A DNA stretch of 14,084 nt, taken from positions 1 to 14,084 of the forward strand of contig CALSCQ010003990.1 of NCBI GenBank assembly GCA_943704525.1, in the 5' to 3' direction. The notes beneath the pieces were generated by a model. It was not told the DNA's origin. It saw only the letters and a list, made by a program, of their open reading frames with translations, and made no database searches. Both the position numbers and the translations under genes were made by a program. The DNA is from Pigoraptor vietnamica (lineage: Eukaryota; Opisthokonta; Filasterea). Shown piece after piece: positions 1 to 8,725 of this stretch. How positions within the stretch are numbered: the stretch's first letter is position 1; every line of letters starts with the position of its first letter.

Positions 1-19
1 CCCCCCCCCCCCCCCCCCC
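1..19. repeat. poly-C homopolymer at the window edge
   Basis: The window opens with 19 consecutive C residues. No other homopolymer of this size occurs in the window. It may be a real G/C tract or an artefact at a contig end; the sequence alone cannot tell. Confidence 0.9.
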
Positions 20-250
20 TTCTTTCACTTTTCCGTTGCTATATTTCTCTCCGGTGGAGTCGTTGGGCAATCATCTATGATTGAAGCTCACACTCTCGTC
101 GTCATTGTATGTGCGCGCAAGGCGTCTGCCTGTGATATATCGCTGCACCCACGATTCCGGTATTTGGATCCCAACTCAAACCAGCGCACTCCTCTTCGTA
201 CGTGCTCGCTTTGTGCTTACACTTTGATTTCACTGCACATGTGAATGCAG

Positions 251-479
251 GATCACGCCCCGCAAGTCGATTGGCGCCACCGTCCCTCCCTTAGAGGCGC
301 TTCCACACGAGGCACCGTCCTCCTCCTCGCGACCGTCGTCCGGACACAGCCAGTCCTCGCGGCCGTCGTCCGCGCGCGCATCGAGCAGTTCGCGTCCCTC
401 CTCTGCCTCGAGGTCACGTGCTGTGCAGCCGGTCGTTGCAAAAAGCGGCCTCTCGCACGAATCGTCAACCGACCCTTGA
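251..479 (+). CDS. 3'-terminal exon of an upstream Ser/Arg/Pro-rich protein (partial)
   Basis: I do not recognise the protein. One frame is open from 228 to a TGA at 477-479 and encodes about 76 residues. It starts ITPRKSIGATVPPLEALPHE, then runs through a low-complexity stretch of Ser, Arg and Pro (repeated SSSRPSS / SSARASS), and ends SHESSTDP. Codons here are strongly GC-ending, as in the well-supported genes. There is no ATG in this frame, but a plausible 3' splice site (tgaatgcag, ending at 250) precedes it, implying a phase-2 intron. I could not find a matching upstream exon in bases 1-250, although a GTATGT donor-like site lies at 107. The tail looks disordered and phosphorylatable. 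A competing frame over the same bases (from ATG 245) gives a less protein-like sequence. Confidence 0.42.
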
Positions 480-903
480 GATTGGCCTGGCCGGTTTCGC
501 TCACCGCGCGCCTTTGCGGGTTGATGTTGCGTGCGTTTTCTGCTTTGCGTGTCGCATATTTGGCGTCATTGTCCCTGTACAATATAGTGAGTGCGTTTGT
601 CTTATTCGAATGGTCAATTGTCCTATGGTTCCACGGCCAACCACCAGCGGAAACCTATTCTTTTATCGGTGCCATTGAACGCCGAATGTATAGCCACGCG
701 GTCTCTCCGGCGTCAGTTCCATGCTGCAACGCAGACACAACGTCGAAGGCAACAGCACCCCCGCTGACCGCAGCCCTTTGCGGCGAAGGTCAGTGGTTTC
801 AATTTCAGCTTTCGCACGGCGAATACAATAGTCGTCGAACGCAATTTTTCACTTTTTTTTTCACTTTTTTTCACGTGTCATCTTTTTGCGCACATCGCGC
901 GCT

Positions 904-949
904 CTGATTGGTCAGTCCGTGTGGTGATACAAACAATTCGACCAATCAG
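904..949. promoter_or_regulatory. paired inverted CCAAT boxes (10-bp perfect inverted repeat)
   Basis: CTGATTGGTC at 904-913 is the exact reverse complement of GACCAATCAG at 940-949, with 26 bases between. Each arm is a CCAAT box with the extended context typical of NF-Y/HAP sites (CCAATCAG). They lie about 315 bases upstream of the MurQ-kinase start codon. The match is seen directly; binding by a CCAAT factor is inferred from the known eukaryotic NF-Y consensus. Confidence 0.6.
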
Positions 950-1209
950 AATGCGCCGGCCGGTCTTTCGACCTTTCCCTTCTCGCATAGCCGCACAACT
1001 GCGACTGCTGAAAAATCGGTGCGATTACGTGCGCAACTCACACGCCACGCACATTCGCACTCTTCCCTTGTTCCCATTTCATTGTTATTATCCGGCGTGA
1101 ACTGGTCATAGAGTGTCCTGTCTCGATCGAACGCGGCATCAGCCAAGACAGCCGGCTCAGTGCCCTCTGCCAGGCCCACGCGCCAGTCTCCATTTCAACC
1201 CGACACGAC

Positions 1210-1215
1210 ATGTGA
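1210..1215 (+). promoter_or_regulatory. possible minimal start-stop uORF (ATGTGA)
   Basis: ATG followed directly by TGA lies 49 bases before the main ATG at 1264. If the transcript starts upstream of 1210, ribosomes would meet a start-stop element, a class known to hold back translation of the main frame. Whether it is transcribed is unknown; a TATA-like sequence at about 1229 would instead place the transcript start downstream of it. Confidence 0.25.
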
Positions 1216-1263
1216 ATCAGTGTGGCCCCTTTTAAATTCACCGCGTGCTTCGAGAGCCGCCCC

Positions 1264-3453
1264 ATGGATACCATGGTGCAAGACGCGTCCACTCTGGCGG
1301 CGTCCCACAGCCTCGAGGGCCTCTCATCCCTTCGGATCGCGCGCCTCATGAACACGGAGGATGCCAAGATATCCGCGTGCGTCGAGGCCGCCCTCGAGCA
1401 CATCGCCGCCGCTATTGACCTCATCGCGAACAGAATGGCGCGCGGTGGACGCCTCATCTACGTCGGTGCGGGAACGAGCGGGCGACTCGGCGTGCTGGAC
1501 GCGAGCGAGTGCCCACTGACTTTCGGCACGTCACCGTCAACTGTCCGTGCGGTGCTCGCGGGCGGTGCGCGTGCTGTCCTGGAGTTGATAGAGGGCGTCG
1601 AGGACAGTCCCTCCCGAGGCGCTGCGGATCTCAACGGGCTGGGCGTGAACGAGAACGACGCGGTCGTGGGCGTCACGGCGTGCGGAAAGACGCCGTACGT
1701 GCTCGGCGCCCTCCGCCGTGCGCGCGCCGTGGGCGCCGCAGCGATTTCCGTGTCATGTGTGAGCGGATCGGCCGTGAGCGCCGTTTCCGACATGGCAATT
1801 GAGGTCGTGTGCGGATCCGAAGTGCTTCGAGGGTCGACGCGGTTGCGTGCAGGGACGGCCACCAAGATGGTGCTGAACATGCTCTCGACAGGCGCGATGG
1901 TGCGCCAGGGAAAGACGTACGGGGACCTCGTCGTGGATGTGTGCGCGAACAGCAACACGCTGCGGGCGCGCGGTAACGCAATTGTGCGCGCGCTCAGCGG
2001 CGTGGACGAGCAGACGGCGGAGAAGGCCATTGCGGCGTGCGGCGGGAGCGTCAAGGCTGCGGTTGTTGCGGTCGCAAAGGGAGTGTCGCCAGAGGCCACC
2101 CAAATGATGTTGGACAGCGAAGAGGGTCGGCTGTCGGCGCTGCTTGGCACGTGCCCTGCTGCGACCCAAGCGGCTGTGACTCCGACAATGGCGCAAGTGG
2201 AAGACAAGTCGAGCGACGTACCCCTCGCGGCTGAAACTTTCACGTCGGCTGCGCCTCCGACGCACGTGGCCGAACAGGCGTGCGCAGAGCGTCCTTCTCG
2301 CGGGTGCGTAGCTTCCGCACAACACTGCGAAGCGACGCGCGCCGAGTCGTCCTCTCACTCGTCCTCGTCCGTTCCGAGGTACTCCAATGGGCACAAGCTC
2401 ATCCTCGGCGTGGACGGAGGCGGCGGACACACGGTCGCCGTGCTTGCGCGCGTGTGCGACGGGTGCGAAATCGAGGAAATCGGGCGCGGCACCTCGGGAT
2501 CCTCCGACATCACGACCGTCGGCGAACAAGCTGCGCGCGCGGCCGTCCTCGATGCAATTACGGCCAGCTTTGCGAGTGCGGGCATGCGGCGAATGCACGT
2601 GACCGCCGCGTGCTTAGGCCTCGCGGGGATGAAGCGGCCGTCGGACAGGGACGCCATGCGCGCGTGGTGCGAGTCGCAGTCGATCGCCGATTTCATTGGG
2701 GTTGCTTCGGACGGCGATATCTTGCTCGCACCCGCGCCGCACCTGCTGGGCAAGAACGGCGTCCCGCCGGAGACGGACGTGGCCCTCGCGCGCGTCGCGC
2801 TCTCCGCGGGGACGGGATCGAACTGCGTGGGACGGCGACTGGAGCGCGTGAATGGCAAAGAGTGGGACTTCTCCGACGCCGTGTGCGCTGGCGGGTGGGG
2901 TCACATGTTCGGTGACGAGGGGAGTGGGTACTCGCTCGTCGCGCGTTCGCTCACGTGCGTTGCGCGCGCTGTCGACGGCCGAGGACCGCCGACGTCTCTC
3001 ACGACGACGCTTGTGCAAGCCATGCGCGAGAAGGCTCCGTGTGGCGAGAAACTAGCGGACGAGAGGGCCGTCCTGGCGCTCGCCTACGACCCGTCCTCGC
3101 CGTGGCACGACCGCGCGCAGTTGGCCACGCTGGCGCCGCTGGTGCTTGATGCCGCAGAGAAGGGCGATATGGTCGCACTCGGAATTGTGCGCGAGAACGC
3201 TTTTCAGCTGGCCGAACTCGCGACGTCCGTCGTACGGCGGCTGGCGACAAGCGGGGGCAGCGCGGACTTGGTGCTTGCTGGTACGCTCCTCCCGCGGTCC
3301 AAATTTTATCGGTCGCTCGTCGTTGCGGTCGTGGCGAAGCAATTTGTGGGCCTCAAGACGTGCGTGCGAAGAGTGGACGTCGTTGAGGATGCGGCGTTGC
3401 GTGCGTGCGAGCTGTCGCGTTGCCTTGCGCAGGCGCAGGCGTCGTGTCACTGA
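1264..3453 (+). CDS. MurQ-type MurNAc-6-P etherase fused to BadF/NAGK-type amino-sugar kinase
   Basis: Intronless, 729 aa from ATG 1264. The frame runs back to a GTG at 1222, but 1264 is the first ATG and aligns with the start of bacterial MurQ; ATG 1273 (ACCATGG context) is an alternative. Residues 1-300 are a MurQ SIS domain: SSLRIARLMNTED, GAGTSGRLG, DASECP with the Glu matching E. coli E83 (residue 82 here), EGVEDS with the Glu matching E114 (residue 113), GKTPY and the MurQ signature RLRAGTATK. A Ser-rich linker covers about 300-375. From 380 to the end is an ASKHA kinase: DGGGGHT, GLAGMKRPSD, SDGD with the likely catalytic Asp (483), AGTGSNC and GGWGHMFGDEGS, close to NAGK. Known chemistry: MurQ cleaves the lactyl ether of MurNAc-6-P to GlcNAc-6-P and D-lactate; the kinase family phosphorylates GlcNAc or MurNAc. 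Inference: one cytosolic protein runs both steps of cell-wall amino-sugar salvage. Both catalytic sets look intact. GC3 is high and no intron interrupts it, unlike the neighbours. Confidence 0.95.
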   Translation: MDTMVQDASTLAASHSLEGLSSLRIARLMNTEDAKISACVEAALEHIAAAIDLIANRMARGGRLIYVGAGTSGRLGVLDASECPLTFGTSPSTVRAVLAGGARAVLELIEGVEDSPSRGAADLNGLGVNENDAVVGVTACGKTPYVLGALRRARAVGAAAISVSCVSGSAVSAVSDMAIEVVCGSEVLRGSTRLRAGTATKMVLNMLSTGAMVRQGKTYGDLVVDVCANSNTLRARGNAIVRALSGVDEQTAEKAIAACGGSVKAAVVAVAKGVSPEATQMMLDSEEGRLSALLGTCPAATQAAVTPTMAQVEDKSSDVPLAAETFTSAAPPTHVAEQACAERPSRGCVASAQHCEATRAESSSHSSSSVPRYSNGHKLILGVDGGGGHTVAVLARVCDGCEIEEIGRGTSGSSDITTVGEQAARAAVLDAITASFASAGMRRMHVTAACLGLAGMKRPSDRDAMRAWCESQSIADFIGVASDGDILLAPAPHLLGKNGVPPETDVALARVALSAGTGSNCVGRRLERVNGKEWDFSDAVCAGGWGHMFGDEGSGYSLVARSLTCVARAVDGRGPPTSLTTTLVQAMREKAPCGEKLADERAVLALAYDPSSPWHDRAQLATLAPLVLDAAEKGDMVALGIVRENAFQLAELATSVVRRLATSGGSADLVLAGTLLPRSKFYRSLVVAVVAKQFVGLKTCVRRVDVVEDAALRACELSRCLAQAQASCH

Positions 3454-3992
3454 AGCATCCCTTCGCGAGGGGCCTTGTGAATACACTCGCATGTGTGTGT
3501 GTGTGTGTGTATTATGGCAGGATCAACTGAATCGGTATTGTTTGACTACTATGAAACTTTGCGCATAGCAAATCCCGCCTCTCAAGATTTAGTCCTAAAT
3601 AGCCTACATTAGTCCTACGAATTAGGGTATATGGAGTCACTTTTCGCAGGCGCAAAATGTCATAGAATAACAATGGGATTGTTACCCATTTGGACAGAGG
3701 TATGTCCCAGCCAACAGCATTATTCTTAGTCTCACGCACGCAAACGACCGAACGCACCGCATGCGCACGCACGCAAATTCAACGCTCACAGCGACGCCAA
3801 ACGCACGCGCGACGCAATTCAAAACATATATCAAGCGCAACAAGCAGCGACAGTCACGTGCCCCCAAATCCATCCAAGCACACACGAGCAAGGCATGTGC
3901 AGCGCACATCGTGCGTGCACGTTGCTCACGTGACATCCAGACAACACAGCCGTCGGCGGCGGAGACTAGTAATGTGTCCATCCATGCCCAGT
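3454..3992. other. convergent intergenic region (3' ends of the MurQ-kinase and SMYD-like genes)
   Basis: No convincing coding frame. It holds a 19-base TG run (3492-3510), a less GC-rich stretch at about 3530-3700 with the direct repeat TTAGTCCTA (about 3589 and 3610), and then a stretch full of scattered acgca/cgcaa motifs. No canonical AATAAA was found for either gene. The two genes point at each other, so this should hold both 3' UTRs. Confidence 0.6.
3492..3510. repeat. (TG)n microsatellite in the 3' flank of the MurQ-kinase gene
   Basis: A 19-base uninterrupted TG run begins 39 bases after the stop codon. TG is on the sense strand of the gene it follows. Confidence 0.9.
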
Positions 3993-6900
3993 CTAGTCGA
4001 CAAACAGAGGCTCCCCGACGATCTGCGCGATCTTTTGGAGATCGGCGAGTGCCTGGTGCTTCTTGCCAAAGCACGCGCGGTACACGGCAGCGGCCTCGCG
4101 CGCGGTGGAAATGGCACCGGGGCGGTCACCGGACGCCAGCCTGTACGAGTACATGTGCGAGAAGGGGAAAAGGATCGAGTAAGAAACAGCAAACAGTGAA
4201 AGCAGCGAGGCGGTGTTCAGCAAGCGACGTGCGAAAAAAAAGGACAAGCAAGTGAGACGGATGGAACACAAACAGACGCACAAACAGACGCACAAACAGA
4301 CGCACAAACAGACGCACAAACAGACGCACAAACAGACGCACAAACAGACGCACAAACAGACGCACAAACAGACGCACAAACAGACGTACAAACAGAGGCA
4401 CAAACAGACGCACAAACAGACGCACCGCAGCTGTGCCAAGAGAAGGAGCTCGTTCGCGTGCTCGGGGCTCGAAGGGCCATACTGCGCACTCGTCGCAATG
4501 CACGACGTCTGAATGTGCTTGGCCGCCTGTGCGTGGTTGCCCATCATCGTGTAACACCTGGCGAAATGGGCGGGCGTAACGGACAAGGGGGATGAGACGG
4601 GGCACGTGCATGCACACACTGCACAGCAATCACGTGGGCACAAACGGACACGAATTCCCGTGTGCACACAGAAGAGTGCAGTGAGCAGTTGAGAGGGAGT
4701 GTCGATACATTGTAAGGTAGAGAAGCAAGCGACCATAACAGCCACAGGGCACACAGCGTACGCAACGCACACAGCGACACACCTCGCAATGTTGTTCTCC
4801 AGCTCCGCGCGGTCGAGGCTCGTCGCGTGGTTCGCGCGCTGCCTTGCCGAGAGCGCCCTGAGGAACTTCTGCAGCGCGTCCTTAGGGCTGCCGAGATCGA
4901 GCAGTGCCTGACCCTCCGACAACAGCACGTTCGCGTCGTACTCAAGTTGCATGTAGTTCGAGAAGCGCGCCTCCGCCCCACACTGCCGGCACTCGAACAC
5001 CGTGTTGGGGTCGATCGCGGGCTTCTTCTGACCGTGCACGCTCGGCAGGCCGCTCTGTCCCTGCGAGAACGCCGTCACGCTCATGGTAGGCAGTGTCATG
5101 CGGCCACCGCAGTTGGGCTCCTGGCACAGGTAGTTCGAGCCAATGTCCTCGCCGCCGGCGCAGGCCTCGCAGCTGAAGCGCAACAAACCGGTCGGTCAAA
5201 TTGGCCTCCGTCGTCTTCACACAAAACGTTACTAGTACGCCACAGTTGTGCACAGTCGCTCCATGTGGTGTGGAGACTGACATTCGACGACGTAGATGCG
5301 CACTCAATTCGCACTCACCGGCACACGAAGCGGTACTGCTTCCAGAGAATGTCCAGCCGCTCGACAGTCGGAATGCGCACTGCGTGTGGGCCATACGATA
5401 TCGCAATGTCCGTCCCCGGCTTGATCTGTGGGCGCGGGGTGTGCGTTCGGAAGAAATTAAGCGATTACTCGGGATTTCTACAACAGACGCTACGGACTAT
5501 TGGCTGAAAAACACGCACGCACGCACTTCAACGCTCCTCCGTAGAGAGCCTCACCGTCTCCGACGCGCGCACGCACAGAACGCGCTTGTTGAACCCGACG
5601 ACCGCAATGGGACGGCACGAGTGGTTCGCCATCGCACCCAACGGGTACACCGCAATCGCAACGCGGGCCTGCACGAGGTCGTCCTTCGACGTAGGCTCGA
5701 GCGTCGCCGCAAACGGAGAGAACGCGGGCGAGTTCGTGTGCGACCGCACGCGAGAGAGGAGCGACTGTCCCGGCTGAAGAGCCTGCTGTGCCGCGTAGAC
5801 GCGTTCGGCCTCCACGCCCGATATCAACATCGTCACTGCGTTGACGTTCGTCTCTAGCCGACACAGCCACAACACCAGGTCGACCGTTGCGTCGATGCAC
5901 GACGCACACACGGGCTTCTCGTTCGCAGACTTGGTGGGGATGCAGCTCGCGCTCGCGGCGCCGGCCAATGCCCCCTGTCCCTTGTCGTCCTCGCCCACAC
6001 GCAAGGACGCGGAGCTCCCCGTCGCGCTGATCGTCCCCGAGAGCGTGCTTTGAAACAGGCCCTTGTTCTTTCCACCGGCGAGGTTCGGCGTCGACGACAC
6101 GTGCGAGGCACTCTTGAGCGGTGCGAGCAGCATCGGGTGCGCCGCGGCCACCTTCATCACGCGCGGAGACATCGGCAGGTTCTCAATCGACGACGACACC
6201 TCCAGCGGCGGCACGTGCGTGGCGCTCTTCGTCTTCGTTATGGGCGCGCCGGGCGTCAGCGCCCTCTCCACGAGCGCAGCGGCCCCGCTCACAGGGAGGG
6301 CCGGTTGACCGAGCACGGCGCTTGTGACGAGGCTCACCCTCCGCGTGTCTTCGTCACTTCCGCCACTGCCGTTCGCAGGCGTCGTGAGGAGCGGCTTGGA
6401 TTTCGAAATGTCCACCGCCGATCGCGTCGCTCCCAGCGCATTACCGGTCGAGGGGCCCAAGAGCTGCGACGCCTGCACGTTCGCCCCGCCCACGGACACC
6501 TGCGCCAGCGGGGCGACCTCGTGGCAGCAAAACTCGTACGCGCCGACGCACGCGTGCGCAAGACAGGCGTCCAGGACGTGCGTGGCGAGGTGCTCGGCCT
6601 GACCAACAGCATGGGCCTCGAGGGACTTCGCAAGCACCAGTCCGGACAGCATTCGGCCGTCGTCCTCCGCGCCCAGACACCGGGCATCGCACTTGAGGTA
6701 CGGCTCGGTTGGCAGCCGACGCGCGCGTTTCCGCTCCTGTCGAGCGCGCTCTTCCGCAAGCGTCTCCTGCAGCTGCTTCTGCTCCAAAATTTGGGCAACC
6801 GTCGATATCTTCTTCCGCTCTCCTCCCTCGGGCGCGTCCCCCTCCCCGACAGAGCCCGTCCCGCTGCGCGACGCGTCATCGCCCTTTGTCGCAGTGCCGG

Positions 6901-7572
6901 CGTTTTTTCCGTGGCGTATCCGCCGAAGAATCCGCATGGCAAGTCGCACGTTCGGAGGGGTGCGCCGGTGAAGCTCGCTGCGGCACTCGAACGAGTGGTC
7001 AAACGCGTCCGCGTGGAGGCAGTCCCTGCTGCAGTACACGACGTCGTCGCATCCCCTGCACTTGGCCGATTCGCTCTTCGGCGCACTCGCGGCCGCCGGT
7101 TGCGCGGTCGCGGGAGGGAGGGAGACGGACCCGCGCTTCGCCGGGTTGACAGCCTCGAAGCAGTATTCGCAGCGCATGCGCCGGAAGTCCGAGTTGAGAA
7201 TGGCGGCGAGTGGCGCCTCTTTCAAAATGATCGCGCCGGTGGGGATCTCTCCCTCTGCGACAAGGTGCCGGCCGACGTCCGCGCTCAGCTCACACTTGAC
7301 GGACTGGCACACGGCAGGGTTGCGCTCTTGCGAGAGCGCGGGGGCCTTGCTGCTCGGTGGCAAAGGGGCGGCGGTCACGTGAGGAATTGGAGTTGCAGAG
7401 GGAATGCGGAGAGAGTGCGCCGGTAGCACAAAAACGAAAGCCCGGTGAGGGTGTTGTGCTATGCGGTAGGAAAGGGATCACGCACGTACACGCACGCGCC
7501 CATATTATAAAAACCACCACCGTCTCATCGGAGAGAGAAGACAAATAACACAGGCAGGTTCACACACGCACT

Positions 7573-7631
<59 letters not shown>

Positions 7632-7825
7632 CACACACCTTGGATCAAAGGACTTGGTGCTGAGCAGCCTCACAATTTCGCCGCAGTGAGATTCGACCGC
7701 GCGAATGCCCGTCTCAACAGCCTTGCGCACGTGCGCGACACTGTCGGGATGGTCCGCCTGAGGGACGCGAGTGCGATTAAATCAACGGCCATTCGAGTGG
7801 GAACATACACACACAAACACATAAG

Positions 7826-7865
<40 letters not shown>

Positions 7866-8261
7866 CACATTCATACACACACTCTCTATACACACGCACA
7901 CACCACACGCGCGCGCAGATACGCACACGTGGACATACATACACACACTCTCTCTATACACGCACACACCACACACACTCACACACACACACGCGCATAC
8001 ATACATACACACTCTCTCCATACACACATTCACAAGAGGACACGAACACCACTGTCGCACATGTCGCACACAAGCACTCGAACAGTTCAAGTAACACTCG
8101 ACACAGCCGCACACAGTAGCACAGCGCACCCTCTTTCCCTCAATGATTCGCAGTTCGGCGCACATCGACCGCATCTCGCTGCTCGGCAGGTGCTTCGCGT
8201 GCCAGTCTTGCGGCAGAATGCGCGCAAGGCGCGTCGTGTTTGAAGGCGCCGCCGCCGCCAT
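3993..8261 (-). CDS. SMYD-like SET/MYND-domain lysine methyltransferase, 7 exons
   Basis: Exons: 8261-8130, 7757-7639, 7349-5555, 5425-5319, 5172-4783, 4557-4426, 4140-3993; every junction is GT-AG and all phases agree, giving 940 aa ending in TAG. ATG 8261 is the first in frame, in good context (AAGATGG). Order of parts: helical N-terminus (1-83); SET-N start (VGRHLVAEGEIPTG, about 109-122); MYND finger with C144, C147, C181, C184, C190, C194, H202, C206; a long low-complexity insert with a charged coil (about 225-560); SET-C with NHSC (659-662) and ISYG (Tyr 693); post-SET cysteines C717, C719, C722; a second cysteine cluster; and TPR-like helices to the end (YGPSSPEHANELLLLAQ and ACFGKKHQALADL resemble the SMYD C-terminus). 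Family role: SAM-dependent lysine methylation of histones or other proteins. Odd points: 33 residues separate the first two MYND cysteine pairs, the insert is very large, and the usual NHSCxPN reads NHSCRPI. Substrate unknown. Exon 3 could also begin at 7352 (tandem GAG/CAG acceptor). Introns carry TG-rich repeats on the sense strand. Confidence 0.87.
4267..4422. repeat. 12-bp minisatellite, 13 copies, at the donor of SMYD-like intron 6
   Basis: The unit on the plus strand is CACAAACAGACG, repeated 13 times head to tail without a gap. The only changes are two substitutions in the 11th copy (4387-4398). The array starts three bases inside intron 6 (donor GT at 4425-4424). On the sense strand it reads (CGTCTGTTTGTG)n, so GTGCGT, the same six bases as the actual donor, recurs every 12 bases. 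Confidence 0.97.
7561..7638. repeat. (CA)n microsatellite in intron 2 of the SMYD-like gene
   Basis: The longest pure run is 7577-7629 (53 bases). On the sense (minus) strand it is (TG)n, and it begins at the 5' splice site itself (AAG then gtgtgtgtcgtgtg). The repeat directly abuts exon 2. Confidence 0.95.
7801..8060. repeat. CA-rich block with a longer-period repeat in intron 1 of the SMYD-like gene
   Basis: Interrupted CA runs fill most of the 372-base intron 1. Within them a composite unit of roughly 65 bases recurs: a marker like acactctctatacac followed by gcacacaccacac. It begins near 7876 and 7946, with a truncated copy near 8008. On the sense strand this is TG-rich with GAGAGAG islands. 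Confidence 0.85.
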
Positions 8262-8382
8262 CTTCTCTTTCAGTGAGCACGTTGTCCACGCGGCGTCGTT
8301 GTGGAGACAGAGTGGCGAACACTGACACTCAAATGACGCGAGACATCTACGTTTGTCGAGATGTTCCAAAGAGTTATCGTTG

Positions 8383-8486
8383 GGGTGTGGTTGTGTGCAT
8401 GCGTGTGCATGTGCGTGTGCGTGTGTGTGTGTGCGTGCGTGGTGTTTATATGTGTCTGTGTGTATGTGTGTGTCCTCGTGTGCGAC
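8383..8486. repeat. TG-rich simple repeat upstream of the SMYD-like gene
   Basis: Interrupted (TG)n with gtgcgtgt islands. Here TG is on the plus strand, antisense to both flanking genes. All the intronic TG tracts in this window are on the sense strand instead. Confidence 0.85.
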
Positions 8487-8707
8487 TGTCGACCCATGGT
8501 GTGCGTGGCAACGACTTTGTGAATATTATAAACACAAGATGTCTCCTTATATTATGAATATAAAACAATGATAATAATGATTTATACAATACATCATTTC
8601 TCACTTTTATAATAGTTATCTATTTCATTGGGCACCTTCAAAAAGTACAGTGAATACTCAAATCTCCACCCTAGATGAGTCCCTTCTCCCAAACAGTGGC
8701 CATAGAA

Positions 8708-8725
8708 CTGTGCTGGCAAGCACAG
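8708..8725. other. perfect 7-bp stem with 4-base loop
   Basis: CTGTGCT, loop GGCA, AGCACAG. It lies in the spacer between the dehydrogenase and the SMYD-like gene. No T-run follows, and it matches no RNA gene that I recognise, so function is open. Confidence 0.35.

Larger units (their letters stand above)
480..1263. other. intergenic spacer / upstream region of the MurQ-kinase gene
   Basis: About 780 bases with no convincing coding frame. It should hold the 3' UTR of the upstream gene and the promoter of the fusion gene. It contains T-rich tracts with repeated TTTCAC near 845-873, a CACGTG hexamer near 872, the paired CCAAT boxes at 904-949, and an A/T-rich element (ttttaaatt, about 1229-1237) some 27 bases before the start codon. 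That element could be a TATA-like box if the 5' UTR is very short. Confidence 0.6.

Noticed and set aside
245-907. 220-codon plus-strand frame
   Set aside because: The product is irregular and hydrophobic with no motif, and it runs across T-rich non-coding tracts. The overlapping frame at 251-479 looks more like real protein and ends at a normal stop.
1458-2598. Long minus-strand frames (261 and 281 codons) across the MurQ-kinase gene
   Set aside because: Antisense shadows of a firmly identified enzyme; no domains.
4267-4422. CRISPR-like array
   Set aside because: The repeats are contiguous 12-mers with no spacers, in a eukaryotic intron.
4213-4512. Plus-strand KQTH repeat protein
   Set aside because: A translation of the 12-bp minisatellite, which lies in an intron of the minus-strand gene.
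7375-7382. CACGTG palindromes as bHLH promoter sites (also near 415, 872, 3857, 3928, 4632)
   Set aside because: The hexamer occurs in introns, exons and spacers alike in this GC-rich, CG/CA-rich sequence, so position gives no support for regulation.
6050-7426. 458-codon open frame on the plus strand
   Set aside because: It is antisense to exon 3 of the SMYD-like gene, which carries the MYND and SET motifs. The plus frame is Arg-rich with no recognisable domain, as expected for the shadow of a GC3-rich exon.
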